A stretch of 64,000 nt of DNA from Rhodospirillaceae bacterium (GTDB lineage: Bacteria; Pseudomonadota; Alphaproteobacteria; Thalassobaculales; Thalassobaculaceae), in NCBI GenBank assembly GCA_002690995.1, contig NZGS01000134.1:59198-123197 (forward strand). The letters are read 5' to 3'. Made by a program: the position numbers and the translations under genes. Below the pieces are notes generated by a model. The model saw nothing but the letters and a program-made list of their open reading frames with translations. It made no database searches and was not told the origin of the DNA. This document shows positions 27,278 to 38,656 of this stretch, in pieces (the first letter of the stretch is position 1; every line of letters starts with the position of its first letter).

Positions 27278-27691
27278 ATGGCAGAAATTTTCGAACCCAC
27301 TCCGGAACCAGATAACTCCAAACAACCCAAGGTTTTGTCTCCCGAGGCAAAAATTTGCAGAACGATCTCAGCCCTTCTTATGATCACATGGTTTTGGTGG
27401 TGGTGGAATAGCTATGATGACGGCGCCTACTGGGTCATCCTTGCTGTGTTTATTCTGGCTACCGGCGAGACACGTCCTCACTATTATAAGTTTTTGAGAC
27501 CAGTTTGGGTTCCACTTAGCTACCTTATTGACCCAATCGTCTTTCTTTTAAAGCAATTTGCACGGATTACTATTCCTGAAGCCTATCGCCAGCCACAAAA
27601 AGTTTTGAAACCACTAAGCTTTAAAGAAATAAATGAGGCATTAGATGATGCTGCCGAGGAACACGAAAAGCGAAAGAAGACCGAGGAATGA
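27278..27691 (+). CDS. Small membrane protein of unknown function
   Basis: 137 residues. A soluble N-terminus rich in Pro and Glu is followed by two close hydrophobic segments (about residues 30-47 with WFWWWW, and 52-68), an amphipathic stretch, and a highly charged C-terminal helix (ALDDAAEEHEKRKKTEE). No family recognised. Its stop overlaps the next start (ATGA), so the two products are probably made together. An in-frame TTG at 27257 is a possible earlier start. Confidence 0.6.
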   Translation: MAEIFEPTPEPDNSKQPKVLSPEAKICRTISALLMITWFWWWWNSYDDGAYWVILAVFILATGETRPHYYKFLRPVWVPLSYLIDPIVFLLKQFARITIPEAYRQPQKVLKPLSFKEINEALDDAAEEHEKRKKTEE

Positions 27692-28566
27692 AACTCTCCT
27701 TTAACTCGACGGCACAGGATGATGTTAATTTAGTACACGCAACACACTTAATCCAAGATTCTACCGAAGTCGCTAGTTTTTTAAAAAACTCGGGTTTCAA
27801 AATAATAGAGCTCGCCGAAGTGTCAGACGGCGGAAATATCCACTGCTACCAGATTTCTTTAAATGGTGGTTACATCTCCTTCAAAAAAAGAAATAATTTA
27901 GCAATACCTGAAGTTGGTGATAGTGCTCTCACTGGGTTTGGACTGGGAACGAAAGATATCGAGAGCACGCAAGGGCGTTTGACACTGCACGGATTTCACC
28001 CCCTTTCTATAGAAGAGCGAAAGCTGCTATTTCCACTGGCAAAAAAAGAGCGGAGAGAAATTGCATGTAAGGTCTTTAAACTAAAAGAAGGTGATATATT
28101 TGAAGGTGAAGTCGAATTTATAGATGTAAGTAATTCGACAAAACCCAGCACTAAGTCTGCTCATAACAATGCATTAAGCCACTTTCATGCGATCATACTC
28201 CACACCAACAAGCCAGAAGAAACCATCGCTCGTTATTGTTGGCTAACCGATCAATCGAGTCCAAGACGGATCTTTGGCTCATCTTGGCAGGTTGGACTTG
28301 ATCAACAGAAGATAATAGTTTGTTCTGAGGAGGACGTTGAAAGAATCTTTCCTAGCGTAGATGTTTCCAATCTACCATCAATCCTAGGATATGCGTTGCT
28401 GACGGAAAGTCTCTCTAAGACAAAAGATTGTTTTTCTCACAACGAATTAATCACACAGTCATTAAATCAGGGCTCTTTCTTAGTAAAACTCCCTGAATTT
28501 ATTAGCGGCAATTTAATAATTGGGACCAGTGCCGCGGACTTCCCGTGGAATGGTGACTTTAATTAA
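27688..28566 (+). CDS. Unrecognised protein, possibly with two VOC/glyoxalase-like modules
   Basis: 292 residues, soluble. Residues 10-65 (VHATHLIQDSTEVASFLKNSGF then a GNIHCYQISLNGG strand pair) and 165-225 (HFHAIILHTNKPEETIARY then WQVGLDQQKIIVC) each resemble a beta-alpha-beta-beta-beta unit of the vicinal oxygen chelate fold. Candidate metal residues are not clear enough to name. The start is coupled (ATGA) to the upstream membrane protein. It converges with gyrB. The fold suggestion is weak. Confidence 0.55.
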   Translation: MKLSFNSTAQDDVNLVHATHLIQDSTEVASFLKNSGFKIIELAEVSDGGNIHCYQISLNGGYISFKKRNNLAIPEVGDSALTGFGLGTKDIESTQGRLTLHGFHPLSIEERKLLFPLAKKERREIACKVFKLKEGDIFEGEVEFIDVSNSTKPSTKSAHNNALSHFHAIILHTNKPEETIARYCWLTDQSSPRRIFGSSWQVGLDQQKIIVCSEEDVERIFPSVDVSNLPSILGYALLTESLSKTKDCFSHNELITQSLNQGSFLVKLPEFISGNLIIGTSAADFPWNGDFN

Positions 28567-28578
28567 GATCGAATCAGT

Positions 28579-31041
<2,463 letters not shown>

Positions 31042-31046
31042 CTATA

Positions 31047-32255
31047 CTATACAATTTTTCCTTCTGATATATTATATGCCTCAGCCATTTTTAGAATATC
31101 AGAAAATGCACCACTTTCTGTTCCAGTCATCCATATTTGACTTTCTAGATTCTCCAATAACTCAAACAAAGAAGACCTTCTCCTCTCATCTAAGTGAGCA
31201 GAGATTTCATCAAGTAGTAAAATTGGCGCACTTCCGCACTCTTTTTTTCGCAAAATTGCGTGAGAAAGCATAATTGAGACTAAAAGCGCTTTTTGTTCCC
31301 CTGTGGAGCAAAAAGATGCTTCCATTTTATTAGATGAATGCAAGCATTTAAATTCACTTCGATGCGGTCCTGGGGTCTGATAAGATACTGAGGGTCCATC
31401 TGCTCTCGATTTTTTTAACTCCTCTCTAAATCTTTGCTCTACCTCCAAAGCCGAATTGTCTTCTAACCAATTTTCAACCTCGCCTTCCATAGAAATAACA
31501 GCGCTGGGGAATAAACCCATTTTCTTTCCTATTATCGGAGACAAGCGTCTTATGAGATCCTGCCGAGTTACTGTTATCGCCACACCCATTTCAGCTAAAG
31601 TGTTCTCGATAGCGTTTAACCATGAGGTATCTTGGGTCCATGATTGCAAAAGCTTCTTTCGTTCCCGAAGTGCGTGATTATATTGATTCACACGCTTGGA
31701 GTGCTGGGCATCAAACGCAAAGACCAGTCTGTCAATGAATCTTCTCCTTTGACTACCCCCCTCGACGAACAACCTATCCATTTGCGGCGTCAACCAAGAA
31801 ACCGACAAGTGATCGTTTAGTGAGATCTGCGACTTCACAATCTCCCCGTTTATTTTTACAAGACGTTTTGGACTTTTTCCATCAGAAGCAGCTGTTTCGC
31901 ATCCAGTACCAATTGTTGTTTCAAATCCATTTGACTCGACCTTAACAGAAACGGCCCACTGACGTTGAGCTTCGATAGTATTACCCTCATTTGTGGCATC
32001 TGTTTTTACTCTATTCAATTGCATAAGCTGCGCTTGTCTTAAACCACGGCCAGGCGACAACATAGAAATTGCTTCTAAAAGGTTCGTTTTACCTGCACCA
32101 TTATTGCCTAATAGGATCACCATCTGTTTTGAAGGCTCTAAAGATGCCTTGGAATAGTTCCTAAAGTTCGATACGGTAAGCTTCCTGATTAAGGGGCCGT
32201 CAAGTTGTCGCGTAATGTTTACATTTATTTCCGATTCACCCAACTCAACAACCAT
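31047..32255 (-). CDS. recF: DNA replication/repair protein RecF
   Basis: 402 residues. Walker A GNNGAGKT is at about residues 50-57. The RecF-specific DGPSVSYQTPGPHRSEF block, the ABC signature STGEQKALL and the Walker B LLLDEISAHLD are present. It loads RecA at gaps with RecO and RecR. It lies 49 bases after dnaN. The N-terminus has about 20 extra residues before the core, and a later start is possible. Confidence 0.95.
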   Translation of the reverse strand: MVVELGESEINVNITRQLDGPLIRKLTVSNFRNYSKASLEPSKQMVILLGNNGAGKTNLLEAISMLSPGRGLRQAQLMQLNRVKTDATNEGNTIEAQRQWAVSVKVESNGFETTIGTGCETAASDGKSPKRLVKINGEIVKSQISLNDHLSVSWLTPQMDRLFVEGGSQRRRFIDRLVFAFDAQHSKRVNQYNHALRERKKLLQSWTQDTSWLNAIENTLAEMGVAITVTRQDLIRRLSPIIGKKMGLFPSAVISMEGEVENWLEDNSALEVEQRFREELKKSRADGPSVSYQTPGPHRSEFKCLHSSNKMEASFCSTGEQKALLVSIMLSHAILRKKECGSAPILLLDEISAHLDERRRSSLFELLENLESQIWMTGTESGAFSDILKMAEAYNISEGKIV

Positions 32256-32304
32256 AACTCATCGCCAAAAGCGGCACGAAGGTGTGTATAAGACAGTTTT
32301 CAAA

Positions 32305-33423
32305 TCAAACCCGCATCGGCATAAGGACGTAGAGGGCGGAGGTATCCTCCTGATCGCGCAAAATTGTGGGAGAACCAGGGTCCGCCATCGAAAACTCAAC
32401 ATTTTCCCCCTCTATTTGATTAGCTATATCGAGGAGGTAACGTGAGTTGAAACCTATTTCAATCATTTCACCATTATAGTTTAATTCAAGTTCTTCTATA
32501 GCAGTCCCACTTTCTGGACTATTCGCGCTCAGAACCAAGTTATTATTGGAAAGATGCAGTTTTATAGCCCTCGACTTTTCAGTAGATATGGTGGAAACCC
32601 TATCCACCGCTTCCGATAAATCGTTACAGTTAACGCACATATTTTTGTCATTTCCCGATGGAATCACTCTCTCATAATCTGGAAAGGTGCCATCTATCAA
32701 TTTGGTAGACAAAATTATATCACCGATTGAGAAACATATTTTTGTCTGAGACAAGCTGACATTGATGTCGCCGTCCCAATCATCAATTAATTTTCTAACT
32801 TCGGTAATGGCCTTCCTGGGAACAATTATATTAGGCATTTCCTTTGCGCCTTCGGGTAAAGGTATCTCTACCCGTGCTAGTCTGTGTCCATCCGTGGCAA
32901 CAGCTCTTAACATTGGGACATCGCTTGTTTTAGAGGCGTGAAAGAATATACCATTCAAATAGTAACGGGTTTCTTCGTTTGATATCGCAAAACGAGTTTT
33001 ATCAATTAAAGCCTTTGAGTCGTCAATGCCGAGCGAGAAGCGGCATGGCAGTTCTTCGTCACTCATTACTGGAAACTCATCCGCAGGCAATAAAGGAAGT
33101 GTGAACTTAGATCGTCCAGCTAAAACGAGAACACGGTTGTTCTCACTATCTGCTTCGAGACTTACCTCAGCACCTTCTGGTAACTTTCGGATAATATCAT
33201 AGAGAGTATGAGCTGGCACCGTCAAACTCCCCTCTTGCAAAATATTGCAAGAAACGCTTTCTAAGATATCCATATCCATATCAGTCGCAGTTAGCTGAAT
33301 TTTGCCATTTCTCGCTTTAAGCAGGACGTTTGCTAGTATCGGTATTGTATTACGTCGTTCAACTACACTTTGAACATGACCAAGAGGTCGAAGAAACGCA
33401 GATCGATCAATTGTTAATTTCAT
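32305..33423 (-). CDS. dnaN: DNA polymerase III subunit beta (sliding clamp)
   Basis: 372 residues, normal length. N-terminal MKLTIDRSAFLRPLGHVQSVVERRNTIPIL in pieces, a central TDGHRLAR, and the C-terminal LMPMRV are typical. It follows dnaA by 132 bases and precedes recF. The C-terminal residues are those that contact clamp-binding peptides. Confidence 0.97.
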   Translation of the reverse strand: MKLTIDRSAFLRPLGHVQSVVERRNTIPILANVLLKARNGKIQLTATDMDMDILESVSCNILQEGSLTVPAHTLYDIIRKLPEGAEVSLEADSENNRVLVLAGRSKFTLPLLPADEFPVMSDEELPCRFSLGIDDSKALIDKTRFAISNEETRYYLNGIFFHASKTSDVPMLRAVATDGHRLARVEIPLPEGAKEMPNIIVPRKAITEVRKLIDDWDGDINVSLSQTKICFSIGDIILSTKLIDGTFPDYERVIPSGNDKNMCVNCNDLSEAVDRVSTISTEKSRAIKLHLSNNNLVLSANSPESGTAIEELELNYNGEMIEIGFNSRYLLDIANQIEGENVEFSMADPGSPTILRDQEDTSALYVLMPMRV

Positions 33424-33555
33424 TAATTTTTCTTTATCCGTAGGTATTTTAAAATAACGCTTTGCTATAATCCAAATCTAAACTTGACTGTTATTTTTGA
33501 ACTTCGAACGATTAGAGTATAACATAGGTTAAAAGAAATAGACTTCAAAAAAATG

Positions 33556-34953
33556 CTAAGTCTCTAACATCCTCCGCAAAAACTCAACATCATCCTTGAA
33601 TCCCGCGTCTACAGCGCAGAGTTCATCTACCTTTCTTACTGCGTGAATAACCGTTGTATGATCTCTGCCGCCAAAGCGTCGGCCGATATCTGGTAAAGAG
33701 TGTTGAGTTAACTGTTTAGAAAGATACATTGCTATTTGTCTGGGTCGGGCAACTGCTCTCGATCTTCGTGCCGAATGCATGTCGCCCATCCTAACTTGAT
33801 AGTGGCTTGCAACTTGCCGCTGAATTTCTTCGACAGTTATCCTTCTATCATAGGCACGTAAAAGATCATGCAATACTTCTTGAGTTGCTTCCAAAGTTAT
33901 ATCACGGCCTACCAGTGTTGCGTGAGCTGTGATACGATTCATAGCTCCTTCAAGCTCTCGAACATTCGATGTAATCTTGTGTGCTAAAAACTCCAAAACT
34001 TTAATAGGCACGTGAACACCGAGTTTCTCCACCTTTGATTGGAGAATACCTAAACGTAATTCATAAGTTGTTGGGTGAATATCAGCCACTAAACCCCAAC
34101 CAAGTCTAGACCGCAGACGTTCTTCTAAACCTTCTAAATCATTGGGGGATTTGTCAGCAGATACTACAACTTGTCTATTTTGATCAACCAAAGCGTTAAA
34201 CGTGTGAAAAAATTCCTCTTGGGTGGAGTCTTTTCCCCCAATAAATTGCACGTCGTCAATCATCAAAACATCTACAGATCTAAACTGATCTTTGAAAGCC
34301 ATCGTATCTTTAAATCTTAGAGCGCGAATAAACTGGTACATAAACTTCTCAGCCGATAAATACAATACTCTCCGACAAGGGTCACGACGTCTTATTTCCC
34401 AAGCTATCGAGTGCATCAAATGGGTTTTTCCTAGACCCACCCCACCATAAAGGAATAATGGATTAAAGTTCACTTCGTCACTGCCTGCGACCCTCTGCGC
34501 TGCGGCATAGGCTAGTTCATTTGGCTTCCCTACCACGAAGTTTTCAAAAGTAAAACGCGAATCCAGAGCTGCCTCGAGGGGGTTTTCCACTTTTACATTT
34601 TTACTTACTAGGGGAAGTTGAGATTCCTGTTTAAGCTCCAAGTTATTATTACGGCCCGAGTTTTCTGAAGAACTTGCACTTAGAACAGTAATTCCTAATG
34701 TCTTTATTGAGCCACCACTTTCCAACACCCATATCTCTTTAATACGACTTGAATATTGTGCCTCAATACGTTCCTGCATAAATGTGGTAGGTGCACTCAA
34801 CTCCACCTTGGATCCATCAACTGCTCTCAGGACTAGCGGCTTAAACCAACTCCTGTACACTGACTCGCCAAATTCTTGCCGCAATTTAGCTCTCACACGG
34901 GCCCAAGCTTTATCAGGTAGGGACTGGCTTTCTTCAGACAAAATGCGCTCCAC
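33556..34953 (-). CDS. dnaA: Chromosomal replication initiator DnaA
   Basis: 465 residues. Domain I is at 10-90 (WARVRAKLRQEFGE, YRSWFKPL), followed by a short linker. The AAA+ domain has Walker A GGVGLGKTHL and Walker B LMIDDVQFI, and the DNA-binding domain IV ends with the FGGRDHTTVIHAVRK signature. The frame opens with GTG at 34953, but a GGAG lies six bases before an in-frame TTG at 34941, which may be the real start. Genes downstream are dnaN, recF and gyrB. Confidence 0.97.
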   Translation of the reverse strand: MERILSEESQSLPDKAWARVRAKLRQEFGESVYRSWFKPLVLRAVDGSKVELSAPTTFMQERIEAQYSSRIKEIWVLESGGSIKTLGITVLSASSSENSGRNNNLELKQESQLPLVSKNVKVENPLEAALDSRFTFENFVVGKPNELAYAAAQRVAGSDEVNFNPLFLYGGVGLGKTHLMHSIAWEIRRRDPCRRVLYLSAEKFMYQFIRALRFKDTMAFKDQFRSVDVLMIDDVQFIGGKDSTQEEFFHTFNALVDQNRQVVVSADKSPNDLEGLEERLRSRLGWGLVADIHPTTYELRLGILQSKVEKLGVHVPIKVLEFLAHKITSNVRELEGAMNRITAHATLVGRDITLEATQEVLHDLLRAYDRRITVEEIQRQVASHYQVRMGDMHSARRSRAVARPRQIAMYLSKQLTQHSLPDIGRRFGGRDHTTVIHAVRKVDELCAVDAGFKDDVEFLRRMLET

Positions 34954-35003
34954 TCCCCCGAGTTCGTAGTTAAGTTTTTGCTTGTAATTGATCCCAAAGA
35001 ATT

Positions 35004-35023
35004 AACCTGCAACAGGTTTTTTT
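35004..35023 (+). terminator. Small plus-strand terminator-like hairpin in the dnaA leader
   Basis: AACCTG (35004-35009) and CAGGTT (35013-35018) with a 3-base loop, followed by T residues to 35023. It would stop a plus-strand transcript, yet no plus-strand gene is nearby. It may instead be a leader hairpin for dnaA on the minus strand, or end an antisense RNA. Confidence 0.35.
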
Positions 35024-35146
35024 ACAGAATCAATATTAATTTAGTGATCCGAACTGCTAGTAAATAGCCATCCAAGTTAAGCTAAGATTTGCCTTTCTGG
35101 CAACCTTTCCGACGAAAAAAAATACGATAAAGTTGACTTTTTTTCT

Positions 35147-35170
35147 AAAAAAAAAAGTTCCTTTTTGGAA
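35147..35170 (-). terminator. Possible terminator after rpsT
   Basis: On the minus strand TTCC-AAAAA-GGAA is followed by C and ten T residues. The stem has only four pairs, so this is a weak call. It lies about 165 bases after the rpsT stop. Confidence 0.35.
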
Positions 35171-35332
35171 TCAATAGTTTGCCAATAATACTGGATGTAG
35201 CACGTAACCCGTCGCAGTCAGTCATTGCACTGCAGCTGAGTTATCTTTGGTTGAACAGTGTCCGGAGTTACTCACAATGAAGAATTTCGATCCTACGCTC
35301 TGCCCCAATCCTGTGGTTGCTGGGTTGCTGTA

Positions 35333-35599
35333 TTAAGCTGAAAGCGCCTTGATGTTTTTAGATAAACGAGAGATTTTTCTGGCAGCAGTGTTTTTAACTA
35401 ACACACCTTTCGACACGCCTCTATGCAATTCTGGTTGTGCGATTTTTAGCGCTTGGGTAGCTAACTCTTTATCTCCTGCGGATATCGCACTTTCTACCTT
35501 TTTAACAAAAGTCCTTATTCTAGAAATGCGGGCGTGATTTATAACTCGCCTCTTTTCATTTCGGACTATTCTTTTCTTAGCAGACTTGTGCTGAGCCAT
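35333..35599 (-). CDS. rpsT: 30S ribosomal protein S20
   Basis: 88 residues, basic. Begins [18 protein letters not shown] and has the helical [20 protein letters not shown] end, which is diagnostic. It has a strong promoter just upstream and lies between ech and dnaA, as in many alphaproteobacteria. GGAAGA precedes the ATG. Confidence 0.97.
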   Translation of the reverse strand: MAQHKSAKKRIVRNEKRRVINHARISRIRTFVKKVESAISAGDKELATQALKIAQPELHRGVSKGVLVKNTAARKISRLSKNIKALSA

Positions 35600-35632
35600 T
35601 GATCTTCCTATCCATCAATTAAATGCCATCGG

Positions 35633-35661
35633 GTTATAAAGACCCTGTTAACATCCGTCAA
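35633..35661 (-). promoter_or_regulatory. Sigma-70 promoter of rpsT
   Basis: On the minus strand TTGACG (35661-35656) and TATAAC (35638-35633) are exactly 17 bases apart. It lies between the ech stop and the rpsT start. The predicted start gives a leader of about 25-30 bases. Confidence 0.78.
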
Positions 35662-35680
35662 CGAAGAAAAGGGCCTTCAT

Positions 35681-36457
35681 TTATCGATTTTTAAAATTTG
35701 GCTCTCGTTTTTCTGAGAACGCGGCCATTCCCTCTTTTTGGTCATCCGTTGCAAATGTTGAGTGAAATAAACGCCGCTCAAATTTTATCCCCTCAGCCAA
35801 TGACATTTCATATGACTTGTTGACGGATTCCTTCGCCATCATAATCGCTGGCCTAGATAACTCAGATATTCTGTGTGCTACCTTCATCACTTCTGGCATT
35901 AGGTCTGCTAAAGGAACAACACGGCTCACTAGGCCCGCCCTTTCTGCTTCTTCGGCATCCATCATTCGGCCTGTCAAACACATTTCCATAGCTTTCGATT
36001 TTCCTACCAGTCTGGTGAGACGCTGTGTACCACCAGCTCCAGGGATAGTTCCTATCGTAATTTCTGGTTGACCAAATTTAGCATTATCAGCAGCTATTAT
36101 GAAGTCACACATCATTGCCATTTCACAGCCGCCCCCAAGGGCATAACCTGAAACAGCTGCAATTATCGGTTTTCTAACCTTAGCAACATGTTCCCATGCC
36201 ACAGTTATGAAATCTTGAAGATATACGTCCATGAATGTCTTGGACTGCATCTCTTTAATGTCTGCTCCAGCCGCAAATGCCTTGTCGGATCCTGTCAATA
36301 TCATACATCCCACAGCATCGTCATTATCAAGATCCTGCAACGCAGCCTCCAGCTCCCTGGTCAGATCCGCAGAGAGCGCATTCAAGGCCTTTGGCCGATT
36401 TAAAGTGATTACGCCTACATTATCTTTACGTTCAACAATGATATTTTCATAGACCAT
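35681..36457 (-). CDS. Enoyl-CoA hydratase
   Basis: 258 residues, crotonase family. [10 protein letters not shown] and the oxyanion-hole [18 protein letters not shown] carry the backbone NH groups. The two catalytic glutamates are in GGGCE and in [19 protein letters not shown]. It hydrates trans-2-enoyl-CoA in fatty acid breakdown. This gene sits beside rpsT-dnaA in many Rhodospirillales. No other beta-oxidation genes are close by. Confidence 0.92.
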   Translation of the reverse strand: MVYENIIVERKDNVGVITLNRPKALNALSADLTRELEAALQDLDNDDAVGCMILTGSDKAFAAGADIKEMQSKTFMDVYLQDFITVAWEHVAKVRKPIIAAVSGYALGGGCEMAMMCDFIIAADNAKFGQPEITIGTIPGAGGTQRLTRLVGKSKAMEMCLTGRMMDAEEAERAGLVSRVVPLADLMPEVMKVAHRISELSRPAIMMAKESVNKSYEMSLAEGIKFERRLFHSTFATDDQKEGMAAFSEKREPNFKNR

Positions 36458-36514
36458 TTTAAGCTCCTAAATCTTAATTCTCTAAAAAGTAATTTTAGTC
36501 GTTGGCATGTAAAT

Positions 36515-36892
36515 TTAACGTGGCTCTAAGGAAAACCGGATTGCTAAATAATCTCCATCTGGTAAAAAGTCTATCGTAAGAATTTCTTCCCCCCTAAGAA
36601 ACTCTCCATCTCTATTAAACTTCCAACCTAGTTGGCTCAATGCCTCTTTATAAAATGCTAGTATCTTTGCTTCTCCTTCACTGGACTGTGCAAAAGAAAC
36701 TAACACTCTTCCATGCACTGTATCAAAAGCTACATTACTTTCGGTTGCTTCTGTCATACCTCGCATAAGGGGTAAGTCTTCAAAACCACTTACAAACCGC
36801 TCATTACCATGTGAGATCGTCGACAATATCCCAATTGAAGAAGCAACAAGTGCAAACCGGGATACAAGCAATAAAACGTTCAGTCTTATCAT
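36515..36892 (-). CDS. Small exported or membrane-anchored protein of unknown function
   Basis: About 125 residues from the ATG at 36892. A hydrophobic N-terminus (LNVLLLVSRFALVASSIGIL) serves as signal or anchor. The rest has two short alpha/beta blocks (TVHGRVLVSFAQSSEG, KILAFYKEALSQLGWKF, GEEILTIDFL) similar to small exported proteins that follow mutM in related alphaproteobacteria. It starts 11 bases after the mutM stop, so co-transcription is likely. No function can be given. Confidence 0.65.
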   Translation of the reverse strand: MIRLNVLLLVSRFALVASSIGILSTISHGNERFVSGFEDLPLMRGMTEATESNVAFDTVHGRVLVSFAQSSEGEAKILAFYKEALSQLGWKFNRDGEFLRGEEILTIDFLPDGDYLAIRFSLEPR

Positions 36893-36903
36893 AATAAGAA
36901 AAC

Positions 36904-37734
36904 CTAACGTTGACACTTACCACAAAAAAACGTGGATCTTCCTGATTGAATAATACGTTTTATCATCCCCGAACAAGACTTTTTCATACATTCTTCCCCT
37001 TCTCGAGAATAAACTCGAAATTGGTGTTGAAAATATCCCATCTCTCCACTCGTTTGAAGATGATCTTTTAAAGTGGACCCACCAGCATTTATAGCATCTT
37101 GCAGTACAACCCGGATAGCGACCACCAAACGATCCATTTTGTTCTCTGAAATGTTCTTTGCCTTGCGCCGTGGTGATATACCCGACCGGTGAAGCGCTTC
37201 ACATACATATATATTTCCTAATCCCGCAATTATGGTTTGATCTAACAAAACAGACTTAATTGACGATTGTTTCTTATTAATTTTCTGTCGCAAGGCATAG
37301 GCATTGAATGCAGTACTTAATGGCTCAGGTCCTAGAGCAGCTAGTGATGGGTATTCTGCCAAGTTTTTCAACGGAACTATGTCTACGAAACCGAATCTTC
37401 TTGGATCATTATATCTAATAAAAAACCCATCTTCTGTTTTGAAAGTTAGATGATCGTGGGCATCCTTAACCTTTGGCAAATCTTTGGTAATTAGAACTCG
37501 ACCAGACATGCCTAGATGCAGAATCATTACCATCTCATCTTGGGTATGCCAGAGAATATACTTCCCACGCCTTTCTAATTTTAATATCCGGGCACCCGTT
37601 AAAACCTGTTCTAACGATGCGGGAATAGGCCAACGCAGGTCTGGCCTAGTTTTCTTAACGCTCAATATTTTTCGGCCTGCTAGAAACGGACTAAGACCAC
37701 GCTTAACTGTTTCTACTTCAGGTAACTCTGGCAT
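36904..37734 (-). CDS. mutM: Formamidopyrimidine-DNA glycosylase
   Basis: 276 residues. The N-terminal PELPEVE gives the catalytic Pro (after Met removal) and Glu. A GLGNIYVCEALHRSGISPRR helix-two-turn-helix follows. The C-terminal zinc finger is C-x4-C (CMKKSC) then C-x2-C (CGKC), with the first spacing slightly longer than the usual C-x2-C. It removes 8-oxoguanine. Transcribed away from ubiE. Confidence 0.95.
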   Translation of the reverse strand: MPELPEVETVKRGLSPFLAGRKILSVKKTRPDLRWPIPASLEQVLTGARILKLERRGKYILWHTQDEMVMILHLGMSGRVLITKDLPKVKDAHDHLTFKTEDGFFIRYNDPRRFGFVDIVPLKNLAEYPSLAALGPEPLSTAFNAYALRQKINKKQSSIKSVLLDQTIIAGLGNIYVCEALHRSGISPRRKAKNISENKMDRLVVAIRVVLQDAINAGGSTLKDHLQTSGEMGYFQHQFRVYSREGEECMKKSCSGMIKRIIQSGRSTFFCGKCQR

Positions 37735-37897
37735 AGTTTCTTTTTCTTCTAATTAGAACAAACTTACGTCTTCTGGATCAAGTGCTTTTTTCGACTTTTA
37801 GCATGAGCTATCTTGGAAGATAATGTTATTTGGTTTAAGTTGAAACAGTTAAGAAAATGAGAATATAAATCTTTATAAAAATAGATGGAAATGCACC

Positions 37898-38647
37898 GTG
37901 GCTAATTTGAAGCAAGGTTTTACTCATTTCGGTTTCAAAGAAGTTAGCAAATCTCAAAAAGGCCAATTAGTAAGGAATGTTTTTGATTCCGTTGCAAATC
38001 GGTATGATTTGATGAACGATCTCATGAGCCTAGGCATCCATAGGCTTTGGAAAGATGCCCTAATTGATTGGCTTAACCCCCAGAAAGAACAAACCTTATT
38101 AGATGTTGCCGGAGGGACAGGTGATATTACTAATCGCTTCAAAAAAAGAGGCGGTGGCCGAGCAATAGTATGTGACATAAACCAACAAATGCTTGTAAAC
38201 GGCCAAAAAAAATTCTCTGACTCTATTCCTATGAAAGATACGATTTGGATATGCGGTGATGCTGAAAAATTACCCATCGAGGATAAGTCCGTCGACGTCT
38301 ACACCATTGCTTTTGGCTTAAGAAACGTAACTAACATTCAAGTTGCACTCGAGGAATCCCAAAGGGTTTTGCGACCAGGGGGTAGATTTCTATGCCTTGA
38401 ATTTAGCGACTTTTCTCTACAAGTTCTAAAACCTCTCTATGAAGCATATTCTTTCAAAGTAATCCCACAGATCGGCAACGTAATTGCGAACGATAAAGAC
38501 TCCTATAAGTACCTTGTTGAGAGCATCAGAAAATTTCCTGACCAAAACCAACTTATTTCTCGAATGAGAGAGGCAGGTCTAGAACAATGTAAATTCAGAA
38601 ATTTATCTGGTGGAATAGTTGCAATACATTCAGCATGGCGGATATAA
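37898..38647 (+). CDS. ubiE: Demethylmenaquinone/2-methoxy-polyprenyl-benzoquinol methyltransferase
   Basis: 249 residues, class I SAM methyltransferase. YDLMNDLMSLGIHRLWK, the SAM site LLDVAGGTGDI, IAFGLRNVTN and VLRPGGRFLCLEFS are the UbiE blocks. It methylates the quinone ring in ubiquinone synthesis. The start codon is GTG. ubiB follows nine bases later; both feed the ubiquinone used by the bc1 complex encoded by petABC. Confidence 0.96.
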   Translation: MANLKQGFTHFGFKEVSKSQKGQLVRNVFDSVANRYDLMNDLMSLGIHRLWKDALIDWLNPQKEQTLLDVAGGTGDITNRFKKRGGGRAIVCDINQQMLVNGQKKFSDSIPMKDTIWICGDAEKLPIEDKSVDVYTIAFGLRNVTNIQVALEESQRVLRPGGRFLCLEFSDFSLQVLKPLYEAYSFKVIPQIGNVIANDKDSYKYLVESIRKFPDQNQLISRMREAGLEQCKFRNLSGGIVAIHSAWRI

Positions 38648-38656
38648 ATCGACTAT

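Larger units (their letters stand above)
34954..35332. other. Gene-free region between rpsT and dnaA
   Basis: 379 bases with no credible coding frame. It is AT-rich with long A/T runs. I looked for DnaA boxes: only one near match (TTACTCACA, one mismatch) is seen, so an origin is not supported. Two hairpins with adjoining T-runs are annotated separately. It should hold the dnaA promoter, but no convincing -35/-10 pair was found. Confidence 0.6.

Noticed and set aside
34954-35332. Chromosomal origin beside dnaA
   Set aside because: Only one near-match DnaA box was found and no set of 13-mer repeats, so AT-richness alone does not support an origin.
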